Source: Candidatus Beckwithbacteria bacterium
GTDB taxonomy: Bacteria; Patescibacteriota; Microgenomatia; UBA1400; UBA1449
Length of the DNA stretch: 21,973 bases
Reading direction: 5' to 3'
NCBI GenBank assembly: GCA_012798485.1
Contig: JAAZND010000117.1
Span: 1 to 21,973 of the forward strand
The translations under genes were made by a program, and so were the position numbers. Under the pieces are notes generated by a model. The model worked only from the letters and a program-made list of their open reading frames with translations. It was not told the DNA's origin and searched no databases. Position 1 is the stretch's first letter. Each line of letters starts with the position of its first letter. Below are positions 16,164 to 21,973 of the stretch, piece by piece.

Positions 16164-16480
16164 ATATTTGTCAGATTTCGCGTATTAAAAAACTTTTAGA
16201 TAAGCCCTCTTTTTTGCAAAGAGTTTTTACAGCTGCAGAACTGGAAGATAAAAGGCCGGAACATCTGGCTGCTCTTTTTGCCGCTAAGGAGGCTTTTTTT
16301 AAAGCAACGCAAATTAAACTGCAAAAACTAAATGAAATAGAAATAAAAAAGGATAAAAATGCTAGACCTTATTTAAGTTTTAACCCCAAAAATTTAAAAT
16401 TTAAAATTTCTTCCTGTGACCTTTCTCTTTCTCATGATGGCGATTGCGCTGTGGCTTGTGTGGTGATTTTGGCGGAATAA
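16139..16480 (+). CDS. acpS: Holo-[acyl-carrier-protein] synthase
   Basis: A 113-residue AcpS-type phosphopantetheinyl transferase. It transfers 4'-phosphopantetheine from CoA to the conserved Ser of a carrier protein. Seen here: KTGIDICQISRI (metal ligand D9), FTAAELE, LFAAKEAFFKA (second metal ligand E51) and SLSHDGDCAVACVVI at the C-terminus. The start ATG 16139 overlaps the end of the kinase gene by 25 bases. The only carrier domain in the window is in the fusion protein encoded first in this plus-strand cluster, so S559 of that protein is the likely target; a free ACP elsewhere in the genome is also possible. Confidence 0.93.
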   Translation: MQVVKTGIDICQISRIKKLLDKPSFLQRVFTAAELEDKRPEHLAALFAAKEAFFKATQIKLQKLNEIEIKKDKNARPYLSFNPKNLKFKISSCDLSLSHDGDCAVACVVILAE

Positions 16481-16493
16481 AAAGATTTATAAG

Positions 16494-16535
16494 ATCTCTC
16501 CTAAAATCTTTATTTGTCTAGATTTTAGGAGAGAT
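16494..16535. terminator. Perfect 16-bp hairpin between convergent genes
   Basis: ATCTCTCCTAAAATCT (16494-16509) and AGATTTTAGGAGAGAT (16520-16535) are perfect inverted repeats with a 10-base loop. They lie 14 bases after acpS and between it and the oppositely transcribed dehydrogenase gene. A T-rich stretch follows on the minus-strand side (ATAAATCTTTTTATT) but not on the plus side. It is a likely transcript 3'-end structure, stronger as a terminator for the minus-strand gene. Confidence 0.6.
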
Positions 16536-16547
16536 AACATAGCTCTA

Positions 16548-16627
16548 TTGTCATTTCGAGCGAAGTCGGGAAATCTTTAAATACAATCTTTATTTAAAAG
16601 ATCTCTCAGCTTCGGTCGAGATGACAA
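16548..16627. repeat. 80-bp inverted-repeat element with TTGTCAT...ATGACAA ends
   Basis: The left end TTGTCATTTCGAGCGAAG and the right end CTTCGGTCGAGATGACAA are inverted copies with two mismatches in 18. The similarity extends inward to about 30 bases (GATCTTTT-like), with a short AT-rich centre. It has no coding capacity. The outer TGTCAT/ATGACA matches the 10813-10889 element, so both belong to one family of MITE- or REPIN-like elements. It abuts the stop codon of the dehydrogenase gene. Confidence 0.78.
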
Positions 16628-16630
16628 AAA

Positions 16631-17350
16631 TCAATTAGTTTTTACTCCGGCAATTTGACCAAAACGGACAAGCCAAGTTTTTAAAGTATAAAAAAGAGTT
16701 TTGAATCTATCTCCGTCAATTTTAGCAATCATCATTTCGGCATACAAATCTGGATCTACTTTATGTTTTGAAGGTGACTTATATTTTTCTTCATAATGAG
16801 AACCAAAATTAGTTTTCAGCCGGTAAGGATGAAAAATAGTTATTTTTAATGCTTTCCATTCTTTATTAATTGCTTTGAGATAATTATCAGAAGCAATTTT
16901 AGCGGCAGAGTAAGCACTGTACAATTTGGTTGGAATCTGAGCAGAAATCGAGGAAACATAAACAAATTCTAACTTTTTACAATACTTGTGTAAATTTTGA
17001 GTCAGGTAAAATACTGAATTGGTATTGGTTGCAAAAATTTCCCGCCATTCACTTTCTTTCAGTTCATAAAAAGGTTTTTTGTGATTGATACCAGCGCAAT
17101 GAAAAACCAGATCGACTTTTTTAAACCTAGCCACACTTTGTTTAATTAAATTAGCCACATCTTTATTTTGAGCAATATCAGTCTTAACTACCAGAATATT
17201 GTCATGAGAGTTTAAATCTTTTTTCATTTTCTCTAAAATTTCCTGATTTCTAGCAGCTAAAATTAAATTATTATCCTGAGCTAATTTGTAAGCTAAGACT
17301 TGTCCAAGTCCTGAGGAAGCACCGGTGATAATAATAGTTTTTGTTTGCAT
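16631..17350 (-). CDS. Short-chain dehydrogenase/reductase
   Basis: A classical SDR of 239 residues. TGASSGLG (9-16) is the NAD(P)-binding loop, HCAG (near 84) the NNAG-like motif, N109 the structural Asn, S134 the catalytic Ser and YSAAK (Y147, K151) the catalytic Tyr-Lys. AARNQ after strand 2 leans toward NADP use, but this is a guess. The substrate is unknown; general SDRs reduce ketones or sugars, and some are lipid-related. The protein is cytoplasmic with no membrane segment. It ends in TGA directly beside a palindromic element. The next upstream gene, HPF-like, stops two bases before its start codon, so the two are probably one transcript. Confidence 0.88.
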   Translation of the reverse strand: MQTKTIIITGASSGLGQVLAYKLAQDNNLILAARNQEILEKMKKDLNSHDNILVVKTDIAQNKDVANLIKQSVARFKKVDLVFHCAGINHKKPFYELKESEWREIFATNTNSVFYLTQNLHKYCKKLEFVYVSSISAQIPTKLYSAYSAAKIASDNYLKAINKEWKALKITIFHPYRLKTNFGSHYEEKYKSPSKHKVDPDLYAEMMIAKIDGDRFKTLFYTLKTWLVRFGQIAGVKTN

Positions 17351-17351
17351 C

Positions 17352-17660
17352 TTATTTCTCTTTTATTTTTTTTAATTCTATTAATAAATTTTCTTTTAGT
17401 GCATTAAAAACAACTTCCAAAGCTTTTAAAAGATCATTATTTTTCTTCTCAATAATTATTTCTTTATGTCCAAGATTTAACTGGACATTAATGCTAAATA
17501 ATTGATGCTTAAATTGATTTACTTTCCAAGTTATTTTCAAAGGTTTATTGATTTTTTCTAAATATTTTTGCAAGATTTTTAATTTTTTATCAACTCTTTT
17601 TTCTAATTGATTTTTGAATTTTTTATCCAAATTCTCATAATAAATATCAGAAGTGAGCAT
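17352..17660 (-). CDS. Ribosome-hibernation (HPF/RaiA)-like protein
   Basis: A 102-residue, Lys-rich protein with the order expected for a short HPF/RaiA (sigma-54 modulation) protein. The N-terminal helix KNQLEKRVDKKLKILQKYLEKI is followed by strands ITWKVNQFKHQLFSINVQLNLGHKEIIIEKK and then a second helix LLKALEVVFNALKENLLIELKKIKEK. HPF proteins bind the 30S decoding region and silence ribosomes in stress. The typical DM(Y/F)xAID motif is altered to NDLLKALEVV, so the assignment is by pattern rather than signature. It has the only strong Shine-Dalgarno sequence I see in the window (AAGGAGGA, 17671-17664), a few bases before ATG 17660. Confidence 0.6.
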   Translation of the reverse strand: MLTSDIYYENLDKKFKNQLEKRVDKKLKILQKYLEKINKPLKITWKVNQFKHQLFSINVQLNLGHKEIIIEKKNNDLLKALEVVFNALKENLLIELKKIKEK

Positions 17661-17663
17661 ACA

Positions 17664-17671
17664 TCCTCCTT
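17664..17671 (-). promoter_or_regulatory. Strong ribosome-binding site for the HPF-like gene
   Basis: AAGGAGGA on the minus strand, three bases before ATG 17660 counting from its last base. It is notable because most genes here, including rplS, pyrG and gatC, have no recognisable Shine-Dalgarno sequence. It fixes the start of this gene. Confidence 0.75.
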
Positions 17672-17677
17672 TTATTT

Positions 17678-18226
17678 TTATAAATTTTTATACATTAAAA
17701 TTTTATCAATCATTTGATCTTTATATTTGACAGCTTGAGGTAATCTGCCATATTCATGAAATCCGACAGATTGATACAAATTTAAAGCCACTTGATTTGG
17801 AGCACAGACAGCTAAAATTAATAAATTGATATTTAAGTATTGTTTGGCTTGAGCAATAATTTCGTTTATCAAAATTCTGCCCAAACCTAAACCTCTAAAT
17901 TCCTTGGCAAGCGAAATTCCCAATTCGCCATTATTCTCTTCACGAAATCTGCCTTTGCCAATATTAGTAATTCCTACCAATTTTTCGCCAGCAAAAGCAA
18001 AAATGACAAGACCTTTTTGATCATTAATTTCCTGAGTGGCATTTTGGATAAATTTAACTTCCTCCTCTTTAGTTTTCTTTTCGTTAAGCAGAATAAATAC
18101 ATCCTCTTCTACAAGCTTATTAATATAATTTAAGACCTCATCAATATCGTTTTGTTGAGGATATCTTAAAGTAACTTGCTGACCGGTTTTAAGAGTAATA
18201 GTTTTATTAAAATTATAATTGATCAT
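17678..18226 (-). CDS. GNAT family N-acetyltransferase
   Basis: The 182 residues form a Gcn5-related acetyltransferase of the RimJ/RimL-like kind. VTLRYPQQNDIDEVLNYIN begins the fold, GELGISLAKEFRGLGLGRILINEII contains the acetyl-CoA pyrophosphate loop (RGLGLG), and VCAPNQVALNLYQSVGFHEYGRLPQAVKY is motif B with the usual N-x-x-A-x-x-L-Y-x-x-x-G-F. It probably acetylates a protein N-terminus or a small amine; the substrate cannot be told. Its ATG (18226) lies inside the end of the upstream helical-protein gene (14-base overlap), which indicates translational coupling. Confidence 0.88.
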   Translation of the reverse strand: MINYNFNKTITLKTGQQVTLRYPQQNDIDEVLNYINKLVEEDVFILLNEKKTKEEEVKFIQNATQEINDQKGLVIFAFAGEKLVGITNIGKGRFREENNGELGISLAKEFRGLGLGRILINEIIAQAKQYLNINLLILAVCAPNQVALNLYQSVGFHEYGRLPQAVKYKDQMIDKILMYKNL

Positions 18227-18641
18227 TTTGTGAATTGAGGAAATTGACTAAATCATTCCAAAATTCTATTTCTTCTTGTAATTTATTATAAGTTGGATCG
18301 TTTGATTGTACTAGAGTTAATTCTTTTTGATATTTGTTAATCAAAGCTTGGATTACTTTTATAGCTATTTCAGTTGGTGTTTTTTCTGATTCTTCGACTA
18401 AATGCGCTTCTGGTTTTGCAATTTTAGGCTTTATTATATCTTCATGTTCGCCTAAAGCGACAAATAAAATTCTTTCTATTCGAGTTAATCTAGTAATGAG
18501 ATGTTCTCCTATAATTTTTTTTCTTTCCCTCTGTACAAGAATTGCCTGTAGAAAAGCATTTATCCTTGTTCTTAATCCTTCTATAAAGTATTGTTTATCT
18601 TTTTTTTTAGCTTCTGTTCTTGGTTCTAAAGTTTCTCCCAT
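18213..18641 (-). CDS. Hypothetical helical protein
   Basis: I do not recognise this 142-residue protein. It is highly charged and predicted mostly helical, with a basic first third (RTEAKKKDKQYFIEGLRTRINAFLQAILVQRERKK), a middle stretch with VALGEHEDIIKPKIAKPEAH, and an acidic C-terminal helical part (LINKYQKELTLVQSNDPTYNKLQEEIEFWNDLVNFL). It has no signal peptide or membrane segment. It sits between htpX (1-base gap) and the GNAT gene (14-base overlap), so it is surely expressed with them. It may be lineage-specific. Confidence 0.7.
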   Translation of the reverse strand: MGETLEPRTEAKKKDKQYFIEGLRTRINAFLQAILVQRERKKIIGEHLITRLTRIERILFVALGEHEDIIKPKIAKPEAHLVEESEKTPTEIAIKVIQALINKYQKELTLVQSNDPTYNKLQEEIEFWNDLVNFLNSQNDQL

Positions 18642-18642
18642 T

Positions 18643-19527
18643 TTAAATTAATTTTTCCAAAGCCTTAATTCTCTTCTCTACTGGAGGATGAGTGTTAAAA
18701 AGGTTAGAAAATTTTGGAGCAAAAGATTTTTTAAATGGATTTACAATATAAAGATGAGCTGTGGCATTTTTGGCTTCTTCCACTGGCAATGGATCGGAGC
18801 TAATTTTTTTTAAAGCGCTTATCAGTCCAGATGGTTGGCGTGTAAGTTTAGCTGAAGAAGCATCAGCTAAAAATTCTCTTTGTCTGGAAATGGCCAGTTG
18901 AATCAGTTGGGCAATAATAGGAGAAAGAATAATTAGGACAAATCCGAAGATCGCCATAAAATTGCCGCTTTCTTCCCTATCTCTTTTTCTGGGTCTGGTC
19001 CAGTAAATCCAGTCAGCTAGCAGCGCAACCATACCAACCAGAATAGCAACAATGGACATTAAAAGCATATCGTAATTTTTGATATGAGAAAGTTCATGTC
19101 CAACAACTCCTTCGAGCTCTGTGCGATTAAGTTTGTCCAAAAGTCCGGTAGTTGCACAAACTACGGCATGATTATAGTCTCTGCCAGTAGCAAAAGCGTT
19201 TGGTGAAGGATCTGCAATTACATACAACCTTGGCATAGGTAGTTGAGCTGACATAGCTAAATTTTCGGTCACGGTATAAAAATCAAAGAATTCATTTTTA
19301 TTCGCTTGTTTAGCATTGGATAAAGCAAGGACAATTTTATCACTATACCAGAAGCTGAAAAAACTAGTTATACCAGAAATAATCAAAGCCATACCGACAA
19401 ATCCAGTGCCATAACCCATCCACTCACCTATGACCCAGCCTAAAAAAGTGATAAAAACAATAAAGAAAAAGATGACCAAAAAAGACTTACGTTTGTTGGC
19501 AGCGACGGAAGAGTAAATATTTGCCAC
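18643..19527 (-). CDS. htpX: Zinc metalloprotease HtpX (M48B)
   Basis: A 294-residue membrane protease that degrades misfolded membrane proteins. Two N-terminal membrane segments (about 15-35 and 40-60) come before the M48 zinc site HELSH (144-148). Two more hydrophobic segments (155-175, 190-213) precede REFLADASSAKL, where E218 is the third zinc ligand. PNAFATGRD (109-117) and the closing FNTHPPVEKRIKAL are family hallmarks. Start codon is GTG at 19527; ATG is not available at the family N-terminus. lemA lies upstream with a frameshifted small gene between. lemA-htpX pairs occur in many bacteria. Confidence 0.95.
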   Translation of the reverse strand: MANIYSSVAANKRKSFLVIFFFIVFITFLGWVIGEWMGYGTGFVGMALIISGITSFFSFWYSDKIVLALSNAKQANKNEFFDFYTVTENLAMSAQLPMPRLYVIADPSPNAFATGRDYNHAVVCATTGLLDKLNRTELEGVVGHELSHIKNYDMLLMSIVAILVGMVALLADWIYWTRPRKRDREESGNFMAIFGFVLIILSPIIAQLIQLAISRQREFLADASSAKLTRQPSGLISALKKISSDPLPVEEAKNATAHLYIVNPFKKSFAPKFSNLFNTHPPVEKRIKALEKLI

Positions 19528-19555
19528 AATTTAATTTAAAATTTAGAATGAAAAA

Positions 19556-19920
19556 TTAAAAATTTAAATCACTCTTTTTTAATTTTAATATACTAGCTCC
19601 GAGAATTTTTGATATTTCGTCAGCCTCTTTTAAATATTTATCAATTTTAATAGTTTTATCTGAATTATCTCTTAATAAACATAACCAGTATTTAGTTTCG
19701 TTTGAACTTTTCAGAGCATGAGAAATAAAATTTTTGAAATCTTTTTTGCTAGAACCAGCTTGAGCTTCAATAATATTTGCACCAATTGAAGTTGAACTTC
19801 TTAATAATTGTTTACCTAAAGTTTGATAAATATAATTTTTGGTAGTAATTTAAGTAGTTTAATTACTTCTAATGAAAAAAAGTAAGCACGATGTTTTATG
19901 TCATAAATTTTATTAGACAT
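19556..19920 (-). pseudogene. Four-helix-bundle (S23 / 23S rRNA intervening-sequence type) protein, frameshifted
   Basis: From ATG 19920 the frame reads MSNKIYDIKHRAYFFSLEV, then IKLLKLLPK, then breaks at a run of five A (plus-strand T-run 19836-19840). The -1 frame continues NYIYQTLGKQLLRSSTSIGANIIEA, then SSKKDFKNFISHALKSSNE, TKYWLCLLRDNS and onward to TAA at 19556-19558. One added A would give a single 121-residue protein of the usual family length. The motif QLLRSxTSIGANIxEA...SxxDF...ET.YWL.LL is diagnostic of the four-helix-bundle family, often encoded within or near rRNA intervening sequences and also free-standing. Its function is unclear. It lies between lemA and htpX in the same direction. 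A recent mutation or a homopolymer error in the sequence are both possible. Confidence 0.85.
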
Positions 19921-19967
19921 AAATTAGTTTTTTTAATTTTGCTTTTTTCTTTTTTAATTTTAAATTA

Positions 19968-20555
19968 CTACAATTCCACTTTTGGGCTTTTGGTTTCTTC
20001 AGCGCTGACGCTGGTAGCAGCTTCGGTTTCAGCCATTTTAAGTCCTGGCTCTTGTTTAAAGCCAAAAATCATAGCAATAAAATTGCTTGGAATTTTGACA
20101 ATCAGTTCATTGTAGTTTTGAGTCAAATCAATCAAAGTTCTTCTGGCATACATTGTTTTATCAGCAGTATCACGAAGCTCGTCCATCAATTTTTGCGTTG
20201 GTGCGTCTGCTTTAAGTTCTGGTGTAGATTCCAAAGTCACTCTGATTGGAGCTAAGGCTTTTTCTAATTTAGTACTAGCATCAATCAAAGATTGAGCGTC
20301 GTTGCCATTTCCGCCAACTGCTTCTATGGCTTGTTTTCTGGCATCGGTGATGGCTTTGAAAATATCTTTTTCATGTTTTATATAGCCTTTGACGCTGGCA
20401 GTAAGATTAGGGATAAGATCTGCCTGTCTTTTCAATTGATTACCAATTTCTTGAATTGAAGCCGTAATCTGAGTTTTGATGCTGACAAATTTATTGTAAG
20501 TAGCAATAAGGTAAAGAATAATTACACCAATAATACCGAGAATTAGGAGTGTCAT
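19968..20555 (-). CDS. lemA: LemA family protein
   Basis: At 195 residues this is typical LemA. It has a single N-terminal membrane segment (LLILGIIGVIILYLIATY, about 3-20) followed at once by NKFVSIKTQITASIQEIGNQLKRQADLIPNLTASVKGYIKHEKDIF, the LemA signature with LIPNL and VKGYxxHE, and then a long helical bundle ending NELIVKIPSNFIAMIFGF. The C-terminal 25 residues are a disordered Ala/Glu/Thr tail. The biochemical role of LemA is not settled; in several bacteria it is linked with HtpX or membrane-stress proteins. It is the first gene of the lemA-(S23)-htpX unit behind a good promoter. Confidence 0.95.
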   Translation of the reverse strand: MTLLILGIIGVIILYLIATYNKFVSIKTQITASIQEIGNQLKRQADLIPNLTASVKGYIKHEKDIFKAITDARKQAIEAVGGNGNDAQSLIDASTKLEKALAPIRVTLESTPELKADAPTQKLMDELRDTADKTMYARRTLIDLTQNYNELIVKIPSNFIAMIFGFKQEPGLKMAETEAATSVSAEETKSPKVEL

Positions 20556-20621
20556 ATGAATAAATTATAATTTTAAGTTTGCACTTAGAATTATGAAAAA
20601 TTTCAATTTATAATTGGATTT

Positions 20622-20651
20622 ATTATATAATTATCTAGGTATTTGATGCAA
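20622..20651 (-). promoter_or_regulatory. Sigma-70-like promoter for lemA-htpX
   Basis: Minus-strand TTGCAT (20651-20646), an 18-base spacer, then TATAAT (20627-20622). Both boxes are near consensus. The expected leader is about 60 bases to the lemA ATG at 20555. No Shine-Dalgarno sequence is evident in it. Confidence 0.6.
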
Positions 20652-20701
20652 GTATAAGAGATGTGTGAGAAAATCTTATTCTAGTTTTTTTGTATTAAAT
20701 T

Positions 20702-20710
20702 TGATAAAAT
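20702..20710 (+). promoter_or_regulatory. Candidate extended -10 for tRNA-Asp
   Basis: TGATAAAAT matches TG-N-TAAAAT, the pattern also seen before rplS and the acyl-ligase fusion. It lies about 40 bases before the mature tRNA 5' end. Confidence 0.4.
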
Positions 20711-20749
20711 TCTATTCGTTTCGTTGTTTTGAAAATCATATTTTGTTTT

Positions 20750-20826
20750 GGGGTGGTAGCTCAGTTGGTTAGAGCGCCTGCCTGTCACGCAGGAGGTCGC
20801 GGGTTCGAGTCCCGTCCACCCCGCCA
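20750..20826 (+). tRNA. tRNA-Asp (anticodon GTC), CCA encoded
   Basis: A complete cloverleaf: acceptor stem GGGGTGG/CCACCCC, D-arm GCTCAGTTGGTTAGAGC, anticodon stem CCTGC/GCAGG with loop CTGTCAC giving anticodon GTC (20784-20786), variable loop AGGTC, T-arm GCGGGTTCGAGTCCCGT, discriminator G and an encoded CCA (20824-20826). It decodes GAC and GAU. Its 3' end faces the DUF2726 and recombinase genes, so it could have served as an integration boundary. Confidence 0.97.
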
Positions 20827-20948
20827 TTATCAAAAAGTTCTGATAGACCCATCTAATATCGATGTATAGCTTGATTTGGCTTGCTTAATTTCCTCAAGAA
20901 AAACATTTTTCCGTTTAACAGCCTGTAATAGGTGAAATAAACTTATAT

Positions 20949-21464
20949 TTAAAATAGTTTTTTACCAACTAAATCCTCTAATATACCCCTAGTATTAGCA
21001 TCGTTTAGCGTAATCGTAAGCATTTTTATATTATTATTATCTAGAGCGCTTCTTATAAATTCATCCCTTGCTTTTCTATTACTCCATTTATGAGTTGAAT
21101 CATTTAATTCAATTACAAGTAGGGGCTTAGTAAAAGAATTATCAAATATCACAAAATCTACAAAAAGCTTATTTATCCAATCAAATTTACCACGAAGATC
21201 ATTAGCCTCCTCTTTTACTCCAAGAAAGGTTGAAAGATGTAATTGAGAAAATATATACAAATTTTTAAGACACTCTAATTCCTGAAGTTTTTCAAATACA
21301 TGTTTTTCATTGGGGGTTAAAAAACGCTCCTTGTTTTTAAAAGGATTAAATTTATTTTGTAAATATAAATTTTTATTTCTTTCGTCATAAAATTTCCATG
21401 TCATTATGACAAAACCAACAAAGACAAATAACAAAAATAATATTAAAACTAATTCAAAAATCAT
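20949..21464 (-). CDS. Membrane-anchored DUF2726 protein
   Basis: The 171 residues begin with one membrane segment (about 3-23, then a positively charged WKFYDERNK side, so N-out/C-in is likely). A soluble DUF2726 domain follows: RFLTPNEKHVFEKLQEL is the usual LTxxExxFxxxL start, YIFSQLHLSTFL comes next, then FVDFVIFDNSFTKPLLVIELNDSTHK and ARDEFIRSALDNNNIKMLTI. DFVI...IELxDxxH is the PD-(D/E)XK-like core of the family, so a nuclease-type fold is suspected; catalysis is not proven. It lies between a serine recombinase and tRNA-Asp, and may be cargo of a mobile element. Confidence 0.8.
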   Translation of the reverse strand: MIFELVLILFLLFVFVGFVIMTWKFYDERNKNLYLQNKFNPFKNKERFLTPNEKHVFEKLQELECLKNLYIFSQLHLSTFLGVKEEANDLRGKFDWINKLFVDFVIFDNSFTKPLLVIELNDSTHKWSNRKARDEFIRSALDNNNIKMLTITLNDANTRGILEDLVGKKLF

Positions 21465-21517
21465 AGCTACAATAACTATATCAATACTGATGTAATTTAT
21501 CTATCTTTTTAAAAAAG

Positions 21518-21973
21518 CTACTTTAGTCTTAGCTCTCTATTTCTTAAGATTAATTTAGTAGTTATCATATTTATTGCTTCTCTTCGATCGTCAAAACTTC
21601 CAGTTTTAAGTACGTGTTTTAGATAGTTAATTGCCATTTCTTCATCATTACTTTTTATTGCAGATGTTTCGATTTCGCCTAAATTTCCAGCTAAATATTC
21701 TTGGTGCAAGACTTCAGATCTTAATCTATGAAATCTTTCAATATCTGCCTCTAATTTTTTAGCTATTTTAGCTTTGTTAATTTTGATATTACCAGCATTA
21801 ATATGAGCAATTAATTGTTTGATTAAATCCTCTTCTGTTATATATGGTTCATCGCAATCAAAATCAACTGACCTAGAGCAATGATAATAGATGTGTTTAT
21901 TATATCCTCCATATTTTAACCTTTTATATTTTTCTTCAGCTGTTACTCCACCTCAACAAGTTCCGCAAATACA
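21518..21973 (-). pseudogene. Serine recombinase, C-terminal part with in-frame TGA (runs off right edge)
   Basis: On the minus strand one frame from the window edge reads CICGTC, TGA (21955-21953), GGVTAEEKYKRLKYGGYNK, HIYYHCSRSVDFDCDEPY, ITEEDLIKQLIAHI and on to TAG at 21518. This is the zinc-ribbon (two CxxC/C...C pairs) and coiled-coil tail of large serine recombinases; GVTAEEK...YYHCxR...C is strongly typical of such enzymes. The TGA falls where the family has Gly, so GGA to TGA is the simplest change. The catalytic resolvase domain, if present, is outside the window. From ATG 21709 only 63 residues are open after a Met, too short to function. The C-terminus also stops early compared with what I recall for the family. 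Confidence 0.78.

Noticed and set aside
19891..20115. Plus-strand open frame opposite lemA and the S23 gene
   Set aside because: It is antisense to lemA and to the N-terminus of the S23 gene and has no family features; the hydrophobic run comes from AT-rich DNA.
20836..20945. Minus-strand open stretch reading ...FLEEIKQAKSSYTSILDGSIRTF
   Set aside because: It is about 36 codons with no start codon and stops on both sides, and I cannot match it to a family with confidence. It may be the tail of a lost gene next to the tRNA.
21953..21955. Genome-wide reassignment of TGA to glycine (code 25)
   Set aside because: The fusion gene ends in TGA at 15197-15199 and the dehydrogenase in TGA at 16631-16633, both at proper family ends, and long core genes have no internal TGA. 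Only the recombinase could come from a recoded donor.

Overview
The window is AT-rich, gene-dense bacterial DNA. Proteins are compact, intergenic gaps are short, Shine-Dalgarno sequences are mostly absent, and the versions of CTP synthase, PRPP synthetase and GatB are divergent. A four-helix-bundle (S23-type) gene sits beside lemA/htpX, and TGTCAT...ATGACA-type palindromic repeats are scattered through it. Together these suggest a member of the Patescibacteria/Candidate Phyla Radiation, perhaps a Parcubacteria-like lineage. That placement is inference from style, not a phylogeny. The standard code (or code 11) applies: two intact genes end in TGA and all long core genes read through without internal TGA.

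Bases 1-7639 are a minus-strand housekeeping run: pgi (5' part only), yraN, rplS, pyrG, prs and dnaE. A strong intrinsic terminator lies between rplS and yraN. Between dnaE and gatB a small plus-strand gene has decayed (three lesions). From 12613 down to 8122 lies gatC-gatA-[palindromic element]-LOG-like-hydrolase-gatB, the tRNA-dependent amidotransferase genes interrupted by two unrelated enzymes. gatB itself carries a palindromic repeat read in frame as protein.

Bases 12710-16480 are a plus-strand island, divergent from gatC. It holds an 829-aa fusion of acyl-activating enzyme, acyl carrier protein and PlsC-type acyltransferase; an aminoglycoside-phosphotransferase-fold kinase broken by an exact 8-bp tandem duplication; and acpS, whose product would be needed to prime the carrier domain. 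The fusion plus acpS look like a self-contained module for putting scavenged fatty acids onto lipids. A perfect 16-bp hairpin and an 80-bp inverted-repeat element separate it from the next genes.

Bases 16631-20555 are minus-strand again: a short-chain dehydrogenase, an HPF/RaiA-like protein, a GNAT acetyltransferase, an unrecognised helical protein, then htpX, a frameshifted four-helix-bundle gene and lemA behind a good sigma-70-like promoter. A plus-strand tRNA-Asp(GTC) with encoded CCA follows. Beyond its 3' end the window turns accessory: a membrane-anchored DUF2726 protein and the C-terminal part of a serine recombinase with an in-frame TGA in its zinc ribbon, running off the right edge.

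The main theme for a second look is four damaged accessory genes in 22 kb while every core gene is intact, together with a family of short palindromic elements, one of them inside gatB.
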